From NCBI RefSeq assembly GCF_014705615.1, contig NZ_JACXJA010000048.1:1-64000 (forward strand): 64,000 nucleotides of DNA, in the 5' to 3' direction. This document shows positions 32,189 through 40,477 of the stretch, one piece after another. The stretch comes from Paenibacillus oceani (GTDB lineage Bacteria; Bacillota; Bacilli; Paenibacillales; NBRC-103111). The notes beneath the pieces were generated by a model. It searched no databases, was not told where the DNA came from, and saw only the letters and a list, made by a program, of their open reading frames with translations. The translations under genes and the position numbers were made by a program. Within the stretch, counting starts at the first letter, position 1. Every line of letters starts with the position of its first letter.

Positions 32189-33730
32189 TTACTTACCTTT
32201 TTTGGCGTACCACTCTTCAACTTCCTTTAATATTTTGTCTCCGCCTTTAGCTTTGTAATCGGTGACAAACTTGTCGAACGCTTCGAGCGGCAGCTCGCCG
32301 ATAATGATTTTCACGAACGTTTCGTCGCGCAGCTTGCGCAGGCTGCTCAAATTCTCGATCATCCCCGGGGTAGGCGAACCGGTGAACTGGTCGCGAATCG
32401 CGTTTTTAACCGACAGGTTGATATTGTCGACGAGCTTGAAATCGGCGCCGAGCGACTCCATCTTACCGGAATTGAGTTCCTTCGGCTGCATGAACATCAG
32501 CTGCTGGCGGTAGCCGTACTTGTTGTGGTTTTCGAAGTTCAGCGCCAGCTTGCCGTCTTTTTTCGTATACATGAAGTTTTCGCCGTACTCGCCGAAGCCG
32601 AACACGAACTTGTCGATATTGTTCTGAACGGACAGCCAGTCGAGCATGTTCAGGATCGCTTCCGGATGTTTCGCTTTGCTCGTAATGACGGCGAACGACT
32701 TGTAGGCCGGGTCTCCGAACACGCCTTTTTTGCCGGTAGGGCCGGTCGGCGGATCGATGGCGATCCAGTTTGCCGCAGGGTCGTTCGTTTTGCTCGTATT
32801 GATCTCGTTGCGCGCTGCCGCCCAGTTTCCTTCGTACAGCCCGACCTTGTTGTTGCTGACCTTCTCCGTGTACGCCTTCACTTTGGTCAGCGGCCATTCG
32901 TTATCGAGCAGCTTGTCGGCGTGCAGCTTGCGGATGTAAGCGAGCGCGTCCTTCATCTCGGGCTGGATGTCCGCTTGGACGATTTTGCCGTCCTTGATGA
33001 TCCACTCGTCCGGGATGACACCGAAGGCTCCGAACAAGCCCGACCAGCCTTTCAAATTATCGTAGCCGATAAAGCCGTACGTATCCAGTTTGCCGTTGCC
33101 GTCCGGGTCCTGCTCTTTGAACGCTTTGGCGACGTTGTGAAAGTCGTCGAGCGTCTTCGGCACGTCCAGCTTCAGCTTGTCGAGCCAGTCTTTGCGCACA
33201 TAGAAGTTGTTCGTTCCGAGGTTCCCGTCGTTCAGTACCGGCACGGCATAGATTTTGCCGTTGTATTTGGCGGCTTCCCACGCGTCGGGGAATACGGCGT
33301 TCGACAAGTTTTTGTAATTTTTCACTTTGTCGCCGAGATCCATCAGCGCACCCTGCTTCGCATTGTCCATTAGCCAAGATTGGCTCGTCGCCGGAAGGAC
33401 GAAGAAATCGGGGATGTCGCCGGAAGCGAACTTCAGGTTCAGCTTGCTTATAAAATCATCCGGAGTGGCCGGGCCGTATTCGATCTCGAGGTCCACGTTC
33501 GTTTCCTTCTCCAGCATCGCCGTCCAAGGATTTTCATTGATCGTCTGGCCGTCCGGAAATTTCAAGCCCCCGGACATAAATACTTTCACGACAGGCGCTT
33601 TCTCCGGCTCCTTCGCCTTCGAATCCGCTCCGCCGGCGCTGCCCTTTTGCCCCGTTTGACCGGAGGAGCAGCCCGCTGCCAGCACTGTGGCCAGCAAGGA
33701 ATGGACGACAAGTGTTTTTCTCAGCTTCAT
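32189..33730 (-). CDS. Extracellular solute-binding lipoprotein (LplA/YtcQ-like)
   Basis: 513 residues. The signal peptide ends in the lipobox LAAGC, then a polar linker rich in G, S, K and A, then the large family 1 binding domain with GGLKFPDGQTINENPW and the PVLNDGNLGTNNFYVRKDWLDKL segment typical of LplA-like receptors for oligosaccharides. The size (over 500 residues) matches this subgroup. The two permease genes precede it on the same strand, which makes a transporter lacking its own ATPase; such systems share a common MsmX-type ATPase. Confidence 0.92.
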   Translation of the reverse strand: MKLRKTLVVHSLLATVLAAGCSSGQTGQKGSAGGADSKAKEPEKAPVVKVFMSGGLKFPDGQTINENPWTAMLEKETNVDLEIEYGPATPDDFISKLNLKFASGDIPDFFVLPATSQSWLMDNAKQGALMDLGDKVKNYKNLSNAVFPDAWEAAKYNGKIYAVPVLNDGNLGTNNFYVRKDWLDKLKLDVPKTLDDFHNVAKAFKEQDPDGNGKLDTYGFIGYDNLKGWSGLFGAFGVIPDEWIIKDGKIVQADIQPEMKDALAYIRKLHADKLLDNEWPLTKVKAYTEKVSNNKVGLYEGNWAAARNEINTSKTNDPAANWIAIDPPTGPTGKKGVFGDPAYKSFAVITSKAKHPEAILNMLDWLSVQNNIDKFVFGFGEYGENFMYTKKDGKLALNFENHNKYGYRQQLMFMQPKELNSGKMESLGADFKLVDNINLSVKNAIRDQFTGSPTPGMIENLSSLRKLRDETFVKIIIGELPLEAFDKFVTDYKAKGGDKILKEVEEWYAKKGK

Positions 33731-33821
33731 GTTGAAAGGTGCCTCCCTTTTCTTGTCTTTGTTAGTATAACTCTTCTTGCCTTGGTTCTCTTCCCTTCTG
33801 ACGAAAGCGGCTGCGGAGCCC

Positions 33822-34691
33822 TTATTCCTTCACCGCTCCGAGCATCACTCCTTTCACGAAAAACTTTTGCAGAAACGGGTACAGAATGATCATCGGCAAT
33901 ACGCTTGCCATAATTGTCGCCGCCTTTAACGTTTCCGGAGCGACGAGGAACAGCCCCATGTTGTTCGTAAGCTCGATATTCGATTCGTTCTGGACGATCA
34001 GGTTCCGCAAATACACCTGCAGCGGGTTCAAGTCGGCGTTGCTTATATACATAACCGCATCGAAGTAGCTGTTCCAGTGCATCACCGCGTAAAACAGCGT
34101 CAGCGTCGCAATGGCCGGCAGCGACAGCGGAATGAACAGCCGCGTCAGGATCGTCCAGTGGCCGGCACCGTCGATTTTGGCGGATTCCTCGAGACTTTCC
34201 GGGATCGATTCGAAAAAGTTTTTCATCAGAATCAGGTTAAAGGCGCTAACTGCGGAAGGCAGAATTAGCGACCAGAACGTATTGAGCATGCTCAGCTCTT
34301 TCAGAAGCAGAAAGCTCGGGATCATGCCGCCGCTGAACAGCATTGTGAATACGACCATCGCCATAATGGCACTGCGTCCTTTGAGCGTCCGGCGCGAGAC
34401 GGCATAGGCCATCAGGCACGTCAGGATCATGTTGATCGCCGTACCGAATACTGTCCGCATGACCGATATGCCGAACGATTTGTAAAACGCGCTGTCTTGC
34501 AGAAGCAGCTTGTAAGCCTCCAATTGAAAATCAATCGGATAAATCGTCACCTGATTGGAGGAGACCGCATGCGGACTGCTCAGCGATTGGGCCAGGACAT
34601 GCAGGAACGGGAACAGCGTGAGCAGCCCGAAGCCGGCCAGCAGCGTATAGTTCAGTGCACTTCCGAGTTTTTCCGACCAAGAACGGTTCAT
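33822..34691 (-). CDS. ABC sugar permease (LplC-like)
   Basis: 289 residues from the ATG at 34691; the start overlaps the preceding permease stop as TAATG and follows GGGGGAGGGG. Six hydrophobic segments are visible, and the cytoplasmic EAA loop appears as EESAKIDGAGHWTILTRLFIPLS. It ends GVMLGAVKE, the usual LplC/YtcP ending (KG...GAVKG-like). It forms the membrane channel with the adjacent LplB-like permease. Confidence 0.92.
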   Translation of the reverse strand: MNRSWSEKLGSALNYTLLAGFGLLTLFPFLHVLAQSLSSPHAVSSNQVTIYPIDFQLEAYKLLLQDSAFYKSFGISVMRTVFGTAINMILTCLMAYAVSRRTLKGRSAIMAMVVFTMLFSGGMIPSFLLLKELSMLNTFWSLILPSAVSAFNLILMKNFFESIPESLEESAKIDGAGHWTILTRLFIPLSLPAIATLTLFYAVMHWNSYFDAVMYISNADLNPLQVYLRNLIVQNESNIELTNNMGLFLVAPETLKAATIMASVLPMIILYPFLQKFFVKGVMLGAVKE

Positions 34692-35605
34692 TACCACACC
34701 CCTCCCCCGTAACGCTTCGCAATCCGGTTGGCGATCAGTATGAGCACCAGTCCGACGACGGATTGGAACAGCCCGACAGCAGTCGCGAAGCTGAACTTCT
34801 GCTCGGTCAAGCCGACGCGGTACACGTACGTATCGATAATATCGCCTACCTCGTAGACGAGCGGATTGTACAACATGAAGATTTGCTGGACGCCAAGCTC
34901 GAGAATATTCCCTAACTGGAGCACCAGCAAAATCAGAATCGTACTGCGGATGCTCGGCAGCGTAATATGCCAGATTTCATGGCGCTTCTTCGCCCCGTCG
35001 ATTCGGGCCGCCTCATACAGCGACGGGTCCACCCCGGTGATCGCCGCGAGGTAAATGATCGAAGCCCATCCGGATTCCTTCAAAATGTCGGTGATGATCA
35101 GAATGCCCCGGAAGTACGCCTTCTCTCCCAGAAACAACACCGGCTCGAAGCCCAAGAAGACGAGAACCGTGTTGATGATGCCCGTACCCGACAGCACGTT
35201 AATGACGATACCGCCGAAAATAACCCAGGAGAAAAAGTGCGGGATGTAAAACAAGGTCTGGGCCGTCCGTTTAAACCAGGAGATTCGCACCTCGTTGAGC
35301 ATTAGCGCGATCAGAATCGGAACGGGAAAGCCCCATACAAGCTTGTATACGCTGATCAGCAGCGTATTGCGGAATACGGTCAGAAACTCGTCGTCGGCAA
35401 AAAAACGTTCGAAATGCTTTAAGCCGACAAACTCGCTGCCGCTCATGCCGAGAAACGGGCTGTAATCCTGAAATGCGATCAGCACGCCGTACATCGGTAC
35501 ATACTTGAAGAGGATAAAATAAAGCAATCCCGGAAACAGGAACACGTACAACAGCCATTCCGTCCGCAGATGCTTCCGCCAGTTGTCGCGGGTTGCAGTT
35601 TTCAT
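34691..35605 (-). CDS. ABC sugar permease (LplB-like)
   Basis: 304 residues from the ATG at 35605, with AAAGGTG before it; the longer frame to 35641 has no ribosome site. Early KYVPMYGVLIAFQDYSPFLG and the EAA loop YEAARIDGAKKRHEIWHITLPS are hallmarks of LplB/YteP-type permeases. Six membrane segments. It overlaps the next gene by one base. Likely substrate: an oligosaccharide, perhaps one processed by the hexosaminidase encoded just upstream. Confidence 0.93.
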   Translation of the reverse strand: MKTATRDNWRKHLRTEWLLYVFLFPGLLYFILFKYVPMYGVLIAFQDYSPFLGMSGSEFVGLKHFERFFADDEFLTVFRNTLLISVYKLVWGFPVPILIALMLNEVRISWFKRTAQTLFYIPHFFSWVIFGGIVINVLSGTGIINTVLVFLGFEPVLFLGEKAYFRGILIITDILKESGWASIIYLAAITGVDPSLYEAARIDGAKKRHEIWHITLPSIRSTILILLVLQLGNILELGVQQIFMLYNPLVYEVGDIIDTYVYRVGLTEQKFSFATAVGLFQSVVGLVLILIANRIAKRYGGGVW

Positions 35606-35707
35606 CGAGGTTACACCTTTCCACATAATTGATGGCGCCACTTGGCTATGTCTTTATTGTGGCAGGCGGGCGAACCTTTTCACTAGAGGAATTGTGTTGA
35701 AATGACA

Positions 35708-35742
35708 GGACTTCTGTGACTGAAATACAGCCTCAGAAGTCC
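35708..35742. other. Stem-loop after hexosaminidase gene
   Basis: GGACTTCTG and CAGAAGTCC, extended inward by CTG/CAG, form a strong hairpin without a T run. It lies 16 bases past the hexosaminidase stop and before the permease gene. It may be a transcript processing or stabilising structure. Confidence 0.5.
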
Positions 35743-35757
35743 GGGTACAAGCGGGTA

Positions 35758-37284
35758 TCAAGTTCCGAGAAGCTGGCTGACGGCGACTTCCTGAAGCGAG
35801 GGGGCATGATCGTAGGCGAGCAGTACCGGCACATCGGGCAGATGGTCCGCATCGTAGTTGGAGCCGAAATGCACCCAGCGGACGCCGCTGCCGCCGCGCT
35901 GGCGGAGCCGCTCGTTCATCTGTGCCAGATAAGCCTGATCGATCGGTTTATTGTGGCATACGGCCACGATAATACGGCTGCCTCCCCCGATCCGGTCCAG
36001 CGCCTCTCCCAGCTCCAGGTAGGAAGAGATCGTGACTTCGCCGGCCAGCCTTCCACCCAGCTGATCTTTCAGCCGGGCGGCGAACATTTCCGCTTTGACG
36101 TCGCGAATCAGCGTCCAAGGCTGGCCGTCCGCTGGCAGGGCGGTCATGCCGTGAAGAGGGCAAAGCGCCATCTCTGCGATCTCCCGGCTGACGCGCCGGG
36201 ACGGCTCGGCACAGAGCCGGGACCAGCCGGCCGCTGATGACGATGCCTCTGCGAACCGTTCGCGCGTCAGGCCGTACTTTTCCTTCACAGCCAGAATCCG
36301 CGCTACCGACTCGTCGATCCGCGCTTCGGAGATGTCGCCGCCGGTTACGGCAGCCATCACCGTCTCCACCATCGAGAGCGCCTCTTCGTGACTGCGCGCC
36401 GTGCCCAGCAGGATGTCCGCTCCCGCATGGAGCGCCCGGACGCAAGCCTCCTCCATCGAATAACGGTTCGTAATTCCTTTCATCGACAAGCCGTCGGTCA
36501 CGATCAGCCCTTGAAAGCCGAGCTCCTCGCGCAGCAGTCGGGTCGTCATCTCGTAAGAGAGCGATGCGGGCAGCCCCGTAGAGTCCAGCGCCGGCACCGA
36601 GATATGGCCGATCATAATCGCCTCCACGCCCGCTGCGATCGCCCGGCGGAACGGCTCCAGCTCGAACTTCTCCAGCCGCTCGCGATCGAACGTCAGCACA
36701 GGCAGGTCGTAGTGCGAATCGATATTCGTATCGCCGTGACCGGGAAAATGTTTGGCCGTCGCAATCAGTCCGTGATCCTGGTACCCCCGGATGACGGCGT
36801 TCGCGAGCAGAGAGACGGACTCCGGATCATCGCCGAACGAATGCGTACCGATCACCGGGTTGTCCGGATTGTTATTAATGTCCGTTACGGGGCTGTAGTT
36901 GAAATTAACGCCCATCGCCAGCGATTCTTCCGCCGTGACACGCCCGGATTCGTAGGCGAGACGCTCGTCGCCTGCCGCTCCGATCGCCCGGTTTTTGGGG
37001 AAATGAACCGCTCCGCCCTTCAGTTTGCAGCCCGCGCCCGCGACAAAATCGGCCGAGATGAACAGCGGAATGCCGGCGCCGTTCGTCAGCGCCTCCCGCT
37101 GCAAATCGTCCGTCAGCCGCTTCACCTGCTCCGGGTCCTGCAGGCTGTCGATATTCAGAAACACGCCGCCCAGCTTCTTCTCCGCCACGAGCTGCCGGGT
37201 CTCCGGCGATACGGTCGTGCCTTTGCTTGTTAATGCGAACAACTGGCCTACCTTTTGCTCCAGCGTCATGTTCGATATGTTCAT
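35758..37284 (-). CDS. nagZ: Glycoside hydrolase family 3 beta-N-acetylhexosaminidase
   Basis: 508 residues with no signal peptide. The GH3 signature KHFPGHGDTNIDSHYDLP (from residue 178) carries the His/Asp general acid-base region of NagZ-type enzymes, and Asp264 in IVTDGLSMKGI is the expected nucleophile. A C-terminal domain (about 350-508) follows, as in NagZ of Bacillus. It would release N-acetylglucosamine from imported chito-oligosaccharides or muropeptides. Its position before the LplB/LplC/LplA genes suggests that the transporter brings in its substrate. Confidence 0.92.
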   Translation of the reverse strand: MNISNMTLEQKVGQLFALTSKGTTVSPETRQLVAEKKLGGVFLNIDSLQDPEQVKRLTDDLQREALTNGAGIPLFISADFVAGAGCKLKGGAVHFPKNRAIGAAGDERLAYESGRVTAEESLAMGVNFNYSPVTDINNNPDNPVIGTHSFGDDPESVSLLANAVIRGYQDHGLIATAKHFPGHGDTNIDSHYDLPVLTFDRERLEKFELEPFRRAIAAGVEAIMIGHISVPALDSTGLPASLSYEMTTRLLREELGFQGLIVTDGLSMKGITNRYSMEEACVRALHAGADILLGTARSHEEALSMVETVMAAVTGGDISEARIDESVARILAVKEKYGLTRERFAEASSSAAGWSRLCAEPSRRVSREIAEMALCPLHGMTALPADGQPWTLIRDVKAEMFAARLKDQLGGRLAGEVTISSYLELGEALDRIGGGSRIIVAVCHNKPIDQAYLAQMNERLRQRGGSGVRWVHFGSNYDADHLPDVPVLLAYDHAPSLQEVAVSQLLGT

Positions 37285-37510
37285 TCTGGCTGCTCTCCTT
37301 CCGGACCGCGCTTTACGATACCTGCATACGCGTTTGTCCGTGTGCTGTGTCTACTCTCCGGTTACCGGTACCAAATTCAAAGCTTGTCTATCAGTTTGAA
37401 AAGGCATCGTCCTAATTGTAAAAGCGGTTGTCGCCCGACGACAGAGGAAGGGCGTGCCATTTCCGGTACTATTGTGACATGGCAAAGGGAGCCGGCGGTT
37501 TTTTTTAATG

Positions 37511-37550
37511 TTAAAAAAGCCCCCTCTGAATTTGCTATCCAGAAGGGACT
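37511..37550 (-). terminator. Terminator after catB-like gene
   Basis: On the minus strand CCCTTCTG and CAGAGGGGG form a stem followed by CTTTTTTAAC, 25 bases past the stop of the acetyltransferase gene. Confidence 0.8.
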
Positions 37551-37574
37551 TTTGCTCGTTAAACTTATTCGTTT

Positions 37575-38249
37575 TTATTTCATGCGGGGATTACTTGGCA
37601 GTACTTCCCTCAGATAAAACTCATAAAGCTGGCTAATCGAAGAGCTCGACAAGATCGGACTGGCGCGTTCAACCTGCTCCCGTTTCCAATCGAACCAACG
37701 CATTTCCTTTAACATTTCGATTTCACTGTCCGTAAACCGCTTCTTGATCTCTTTGGCCGGGTTGCCGCCTACTATCGTATAGGGCGGGACATCTTTTGCA
37801 ACAACCGATCCGGCTGCAACAATGGCGCCTTCGCCTATCTTCACACCTGGCATGATCATTGCATTCATGCCGATCCAGGCATCACTTTCGATGACCGTAT
37901 CCCCTTTGGGTTCATAAGAAGATTCAATCTGCTCTGCAAACGGATACACGGTGATCCAGTCAGGACGATGATTGTGATTGCCGCCCATTAGAATAATTAC
38001 ACCACTTGCCAGACAGACGTAATTTCCTATGATCAATTTATCCAAATGCCAACCATGGTCTTCAATGGGGTTAAATAACGTTCTGGATTTCTCATCTCCC
38101 CATAAGTATCTGACGCATCCATCCTCAAAATCATGATTATCGTAATAACCCGAGTAATAGGAGTATTCCCCTACCTCGATCATGGGGTTGGTGACCATAT
38201 CCTTCAGATACTTGATTTCCGACCAGTGGTTAAACCGATGCTGTTTCAT
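37575..38249 (-). CDS. catB: Type-B chloramphenicol acetyltransferase-like enzyme (hexapeptide repeat)
   Basis: 224 residues; predicted trimeric left-handed beta-helix acetyltransferase that would O-acetylate chloramphenicol or a related drug using acetyl-CoA. The VGEYSYYSGYYDNHDF segment, HRPDW with the expected catalytic His94, the hexapeptide run VIESDAWIGMNAMIMPGVKIG, and IVGGNPAKEIKKRFTDSEI match CatB/Vat-type enzymes, and CatB more closely. A stretch of about 15 residues near 52-68 is extra compared with CatB as I recall it. The gene is clearly richer in A+T than its neighbours, consistent with transfer. A promoter, leader ORF and hairpin precede it. Whether it acts on chloramphenicol, streptogramin A or another substrate is not shown. 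Confidence 0.85.
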   Translation of the reverse strand: MKQHRFNHWSEIKYLKDMVTNPMIEVGEYSYYSGYYDNHDFEDGCVRYLWGDEKSRTLFNPIEDHGWHLDKLIIGNYVCLASGVIILMGGNHNHRPDWITVYPFAEQIESSYEPKGDTVIESDAWIGMNAMIMPGVKIGEGAIVAAGSVVAKDVPPYTIVGGNPAKEIKKRFTDSEIEMLKEMRWFDWKREQVERASPILSSSSISQLYEFYLREVLPSNPRMK

Positions 38250-38261
38250 TTTGTTTCCCTC

Positions 38262-38298
38262 GCTTCTAAGTAATGAAAATCTTTTTTTACTTAGAAGC
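38262..38298 (-). promoter_or_regulatory. 12-bp hairpin abutting catB ribosome site (putative attenuator)
   Basis: On the minus strand GCTTCTAAGTAA and TTACTTAGAAGC form a perfect 12-bp stem over a 13-nt A/T-rich loop. The 3' arm ends directly at the GAGGG ribosome site of the catB-like gene, and the 5' arm contains the stop codon of the leader ORF. No T run follows, so it is not an intrinsic terminator. Confidence 0.7.
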
Positions 38299-38344
38299 TT
38301 AATCCAGTAGCCACATTCTTAAACCGTTTCAAACGACGCACCAT
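38291..38344 (-). CDS. Short leader peptide ORF of catB-like gene
   Basis: An ORF encoding MVRRLKRFKNVATGLSF starts at 38344 with AAAAGG nine bases upstream. An in-frame ATG at 38353 would add three residues. It lies just after the predicted promoter, and its last two sense codons and its TAA lie in the 5' arm of the hairpin. This matches the layout of leader peptides of inducible cat and erm genes, where a drug-stalled ribosome opens the hairpin. Expression is inferred only. Confidence 0.55.
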   Translation of the reverse strand: MVRRLKRFKNVATGLSF

Positions 38345-38375
38345 CGTTCTCATCCTTTTCCCGATTGATTAGGAG

Positions 38376-38405
38376 ATTGTAACAAACGAATCTTTTGTTC
38401 GTCAA
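38376..38405 (-). promoter_or_regulatory. Promoter of catB-like unit
   Basis: On the minus strand TTGACG (38400-38405) and TACAAT (38376-38381) are separated by 18 bases, close to consensus. The predicted start would lie about 120 bases before the catB-like ATG. Confidence 0.75.
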
Positions 38406-38497
38406 ATTTACCTATAGCGAAATTCCCTATTCCACGTTTACGAGCAGGACTGCTTTCAATGGTATCAGCGAGCGAGCTGTCCCCAACGAACGAAACG

Positions 38498-38546
38498 CAA
38501 AGACGCTCCCATAACCACGGTATAAGCGGGGCTGGAATCGTCTTTG
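38498..38546. other. Stem-loop downstream of eda
   Basis: CAAAGACG and CGTCTTTG form an 8-bp stem around a GC-rich interior. It lies between the catB promoter and the eda stop at 38663 and could mark the 3' end of the kdgK-eda transcript, though the T run is poor. Confidence 0.4.
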
Positions 38547-38662
38547 TGCCTGTACATTCCTAGGAGAGAGGAAGCTCCATAAATCAAAGATTGACTTTTG
38601 GATCGTCCCCTCGCATGATCAGGCGGAATAAAGATAGCTCCCGTGCCTGTTGAAAGCCGGGC

Positions 38663-39328
38663 TCACTTCCCCTTCGCCTCGCGGTAAGCCGCAATGTACT
38701 GGGCCGCCTTCTCCGCTATAAGCCCGAAGTTGTCCGTCTTGACCGCTTCGCTCGTCAGGTCGGAGCCGATGCCTACGGCCGCCGCTCCCGCTTTGATCCA
38801 TTCCCCGAGATTCGCAAGCGAAACGCCGCCGGTAGGCATAATGTTTGCTTGCGGCAGCGGACCTTTAATCGCCTTAATCATCGATGGCGAGTACAGGTTG
38901 CCCGGGAACAGCTTCACGATGTCCACCCCGAGCTCGAGCGCTGTCTGAATTTCCTGAACCGTCATCACGCCCGGCATTACCGGAATCCGGTACCGGTTGC
39001 ACAACGCAACGGTCGCCGGATTCAGCGACGGCCCGACGACAAATTCCGCTCCGCTTAATATCGCCGCCCGCGCCGTCTCCGGATCGAGCACCGTACCAAC
39101 GCCGATGATCGCATAGTTGTCGGCGCCAGGCTGGGCGCTCGAATACTGCTGCGCCAGCTGCTCGATCGCCCGCAATGCGAACGGTACGGTCATCGTCACT
39201 TCGATGACCTTGATGCCGCCCGCGATCGCCTGCTCGGCCATCCGGACGACCTCTTCGGCCGTATCGCCGCGAAGTACGGCAACGACTCCTTCTTCTGCGA
39301 TTTGCTGAATCAGTCTGATTTTTTTCAT
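38663..39328 (-). CDS. eda: KDPG/KHG aldolase
   Basis: 221 residues from the ATG at 39328; cleaves 2-keto-3-deoxy-6-phosphogluconate to pyruvate and glyceraldehyde-3-phosphate. Seen: the VIEVTMTVPFALRAI segment with the catalytic glutamate, the FVVGPSLNP segment, and the Schiff-base lysine in DIVKLFPGNLYSP. The frame is open further upstream but the ribosome site GGGCGG favours this start. It follows the KDG kinase gene by 43 bases; together they finish uronate/pectin sugar catabolism. Confidence 0.94.
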   Translation of the reverse strand: MKKIRLIQQIAEEGVVAVLRGDTAEEVVRMAEQAIAGGIKVIEVTMTVPFALRAIEQLAQQYSSAQPGADNYAIIGVGTVLDPETARAAILSGAEFVVGPSLNPATVALCNRYRIPVMPGVMTVQEIQTALELGVDIVKLFPGNLYSPSMIKAIKGPLPQANIMPTGGVSLANLGEWIKAGAAAVGIGSDLTSEAVKTDNFGLIAEKAAQYIAAYREAKGK

Positions 39329-39371
39329 GATGTATATTCCGCCCTTCTGCGATCTGTATAGATGCCCGCTT

Positions 39372-40349
39372 CTACCGCTCCACGTGCGTTTCATTATGGA
39401 GAACAGCCTGCACTTGCGCCCAAGTCGGCAGTCCTTCCCAGTCTCCGGACGCCTGCACGACCAGCGAACCGATCAGATTGCCGAGCCGGACCGCCTCCGT
39501 ATGCGAATGTCCCTTCAACAGACCGGCGATAAATCCGGCGCAAAAGCCGTCGCCAGCCCCTACCGTATCGATGACGCGCTCGGCTTTAAAATAAGGAACC
39601 GCGGAGACGCTGCCGTTCTCGACCACATAGGTTTCGTCATCGCCGCCCTTTACAATCGAGACCGCGTTCAGCTTACCGAGCCGTTCCACGATTTGTTCGA
39701 AATTGTCGGTTTCGTACAGAAGCTTCAACTCGTCGAGCCCCGGCAGGAAGTAGTCGGCTTGCTCGGCCAGCTCCAGCAGCACTTCTCTTGCCTCGGCGGC
39801 GGACCATAGCTTCAGCCTTAGATTCGGGTCGAAGCATACTTTCACTCCATGTTTGCGCGCGATCCGGACCGCTTCCTGAACCGTATCCCGGCACGATTCG
39901 CTTAACGCCGGCGTAATTCCCGTTACATGCAGCAGCTTGGCTCCGGCGATGTATGCTTCATCCAGATGAACCGGCTGCATCAGGCTGGCGGCCGAATGCT
40001 TCCGATAATAATAAACCGACGACCTTCCGTTTACGACCTCGCGAATAATGAGCCCCGTCGGAGCGCCTTCGGTCAGTTGGGCGCGGGATACATCGACGCC
40101 TTCCCCGCGAATCAGCTTCAGCCCGTATTGTCCCAACGGATCTGCGCCCAGATGACCGAACCAGCCGACCGTATGGCCAAGACGAGCTACTCCGATCGCC
40201 ACATTGCTCTCCGCACCGGCCAGTGATTTCTCGAACTGGGCGGAATACTCGATTCCTTTTACGCCGGTCGGCATCATTAATCCCATCGTTTCGCCGAAAG
40301 TGACGACCTCCGGGGACGGGTTGATTGCTCCAGTATGCGCCTTCGACAT
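39372..40349 (-). CDS. kdgK: 2-keto-3-deoxygluconate kinase (PfkB family)
   Basis: 325 residues from the ATG at 40349 (GGAGG about ten bases upstream; the frame is open to 40400). PfkB features: early VVTFGETMGLMMP, the GAESNVAIGVARLG motif, and the C-terminal DTVGAGDGFCAGFIAGLL with the catalytic aspartate. The kinase makes KDPG, the substrate of the aldolase encoded next, which supports the KDG rather than fructose or ribose assignment. A LacI-type operator lies in its promoter. Confidence 0.92.
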   Translation of the reverse strand: MSKAHTGAINPSPEVVTFGETMGLMMPTGVKGIEYSAQFEKSLAGAESNVAIGVARLGHTVGWFGHLGADPLGQYGLKLIRGEGVDVSRAQLTEGAPTGLIIREVVNGRSSVYYYRKHSAASLMQPVHLDEAYIAGAKLLHVTGITPALSESCRDTVQEAVRIARKHGVKVCFDPNLRLKLWSAAEAREVLLELAEQADYFLPGLDELKLLYETDNFEQIVERLGKLNAVSIVKGGDDETYVVENGSVSAVPYFKAERVIDTVGAGDGFCAGFIAGLLKGHSHTEAVRLGNLIGSLVVQASGDWEGLPTWAQVQAVLHNETHVER

Positions 40350-40398
40350 CTTCTGACCATCCTCCATCATCTGCACACAAAATAGCCGCTTTTGTACC

Positions 40399-40427
40399 AT
40401 CTTAACAAGTTTAAACGTTTAAATCAA
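40399..40427 (-). promoter_or_regulatory. Promoter of kdgK-eda
   Basis: On the minus strand TTGATT (40422-40427) and TAAGAT (40399-40404) are 17 bases apart; the spacer holds a perfect palindrome that would block polymerase when bound. Confidence 0.75.
40410..40423. promoter_or_regulatory. LacI-family operator
   Basis: TTTAAACGTTTAAA is a perfect 14-bp palindrome with the central CG typical of LacI/GalR-family operators, set between -35 and -10 of the kdgK promoter. A KdgR-type repressor is the likely binder, by analogy with Bacillus, but no such gene adjoins. Confidence 0.75.
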
Positions 40428-40477
40428 TTGAAATCCCCGGATCGAGACCTGAACCATTAGCTATATTGCCAGTTCCG

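Noticed and set aside
37575-38249. Assignment as streptogramin acetyltransferase (Vat)
   Set aside because: Vat and CatB are related, but the YSYYSGYY, HRPDW and TDSEI segments resemble CatB more; Vat activity is not excluded but is not the first call.
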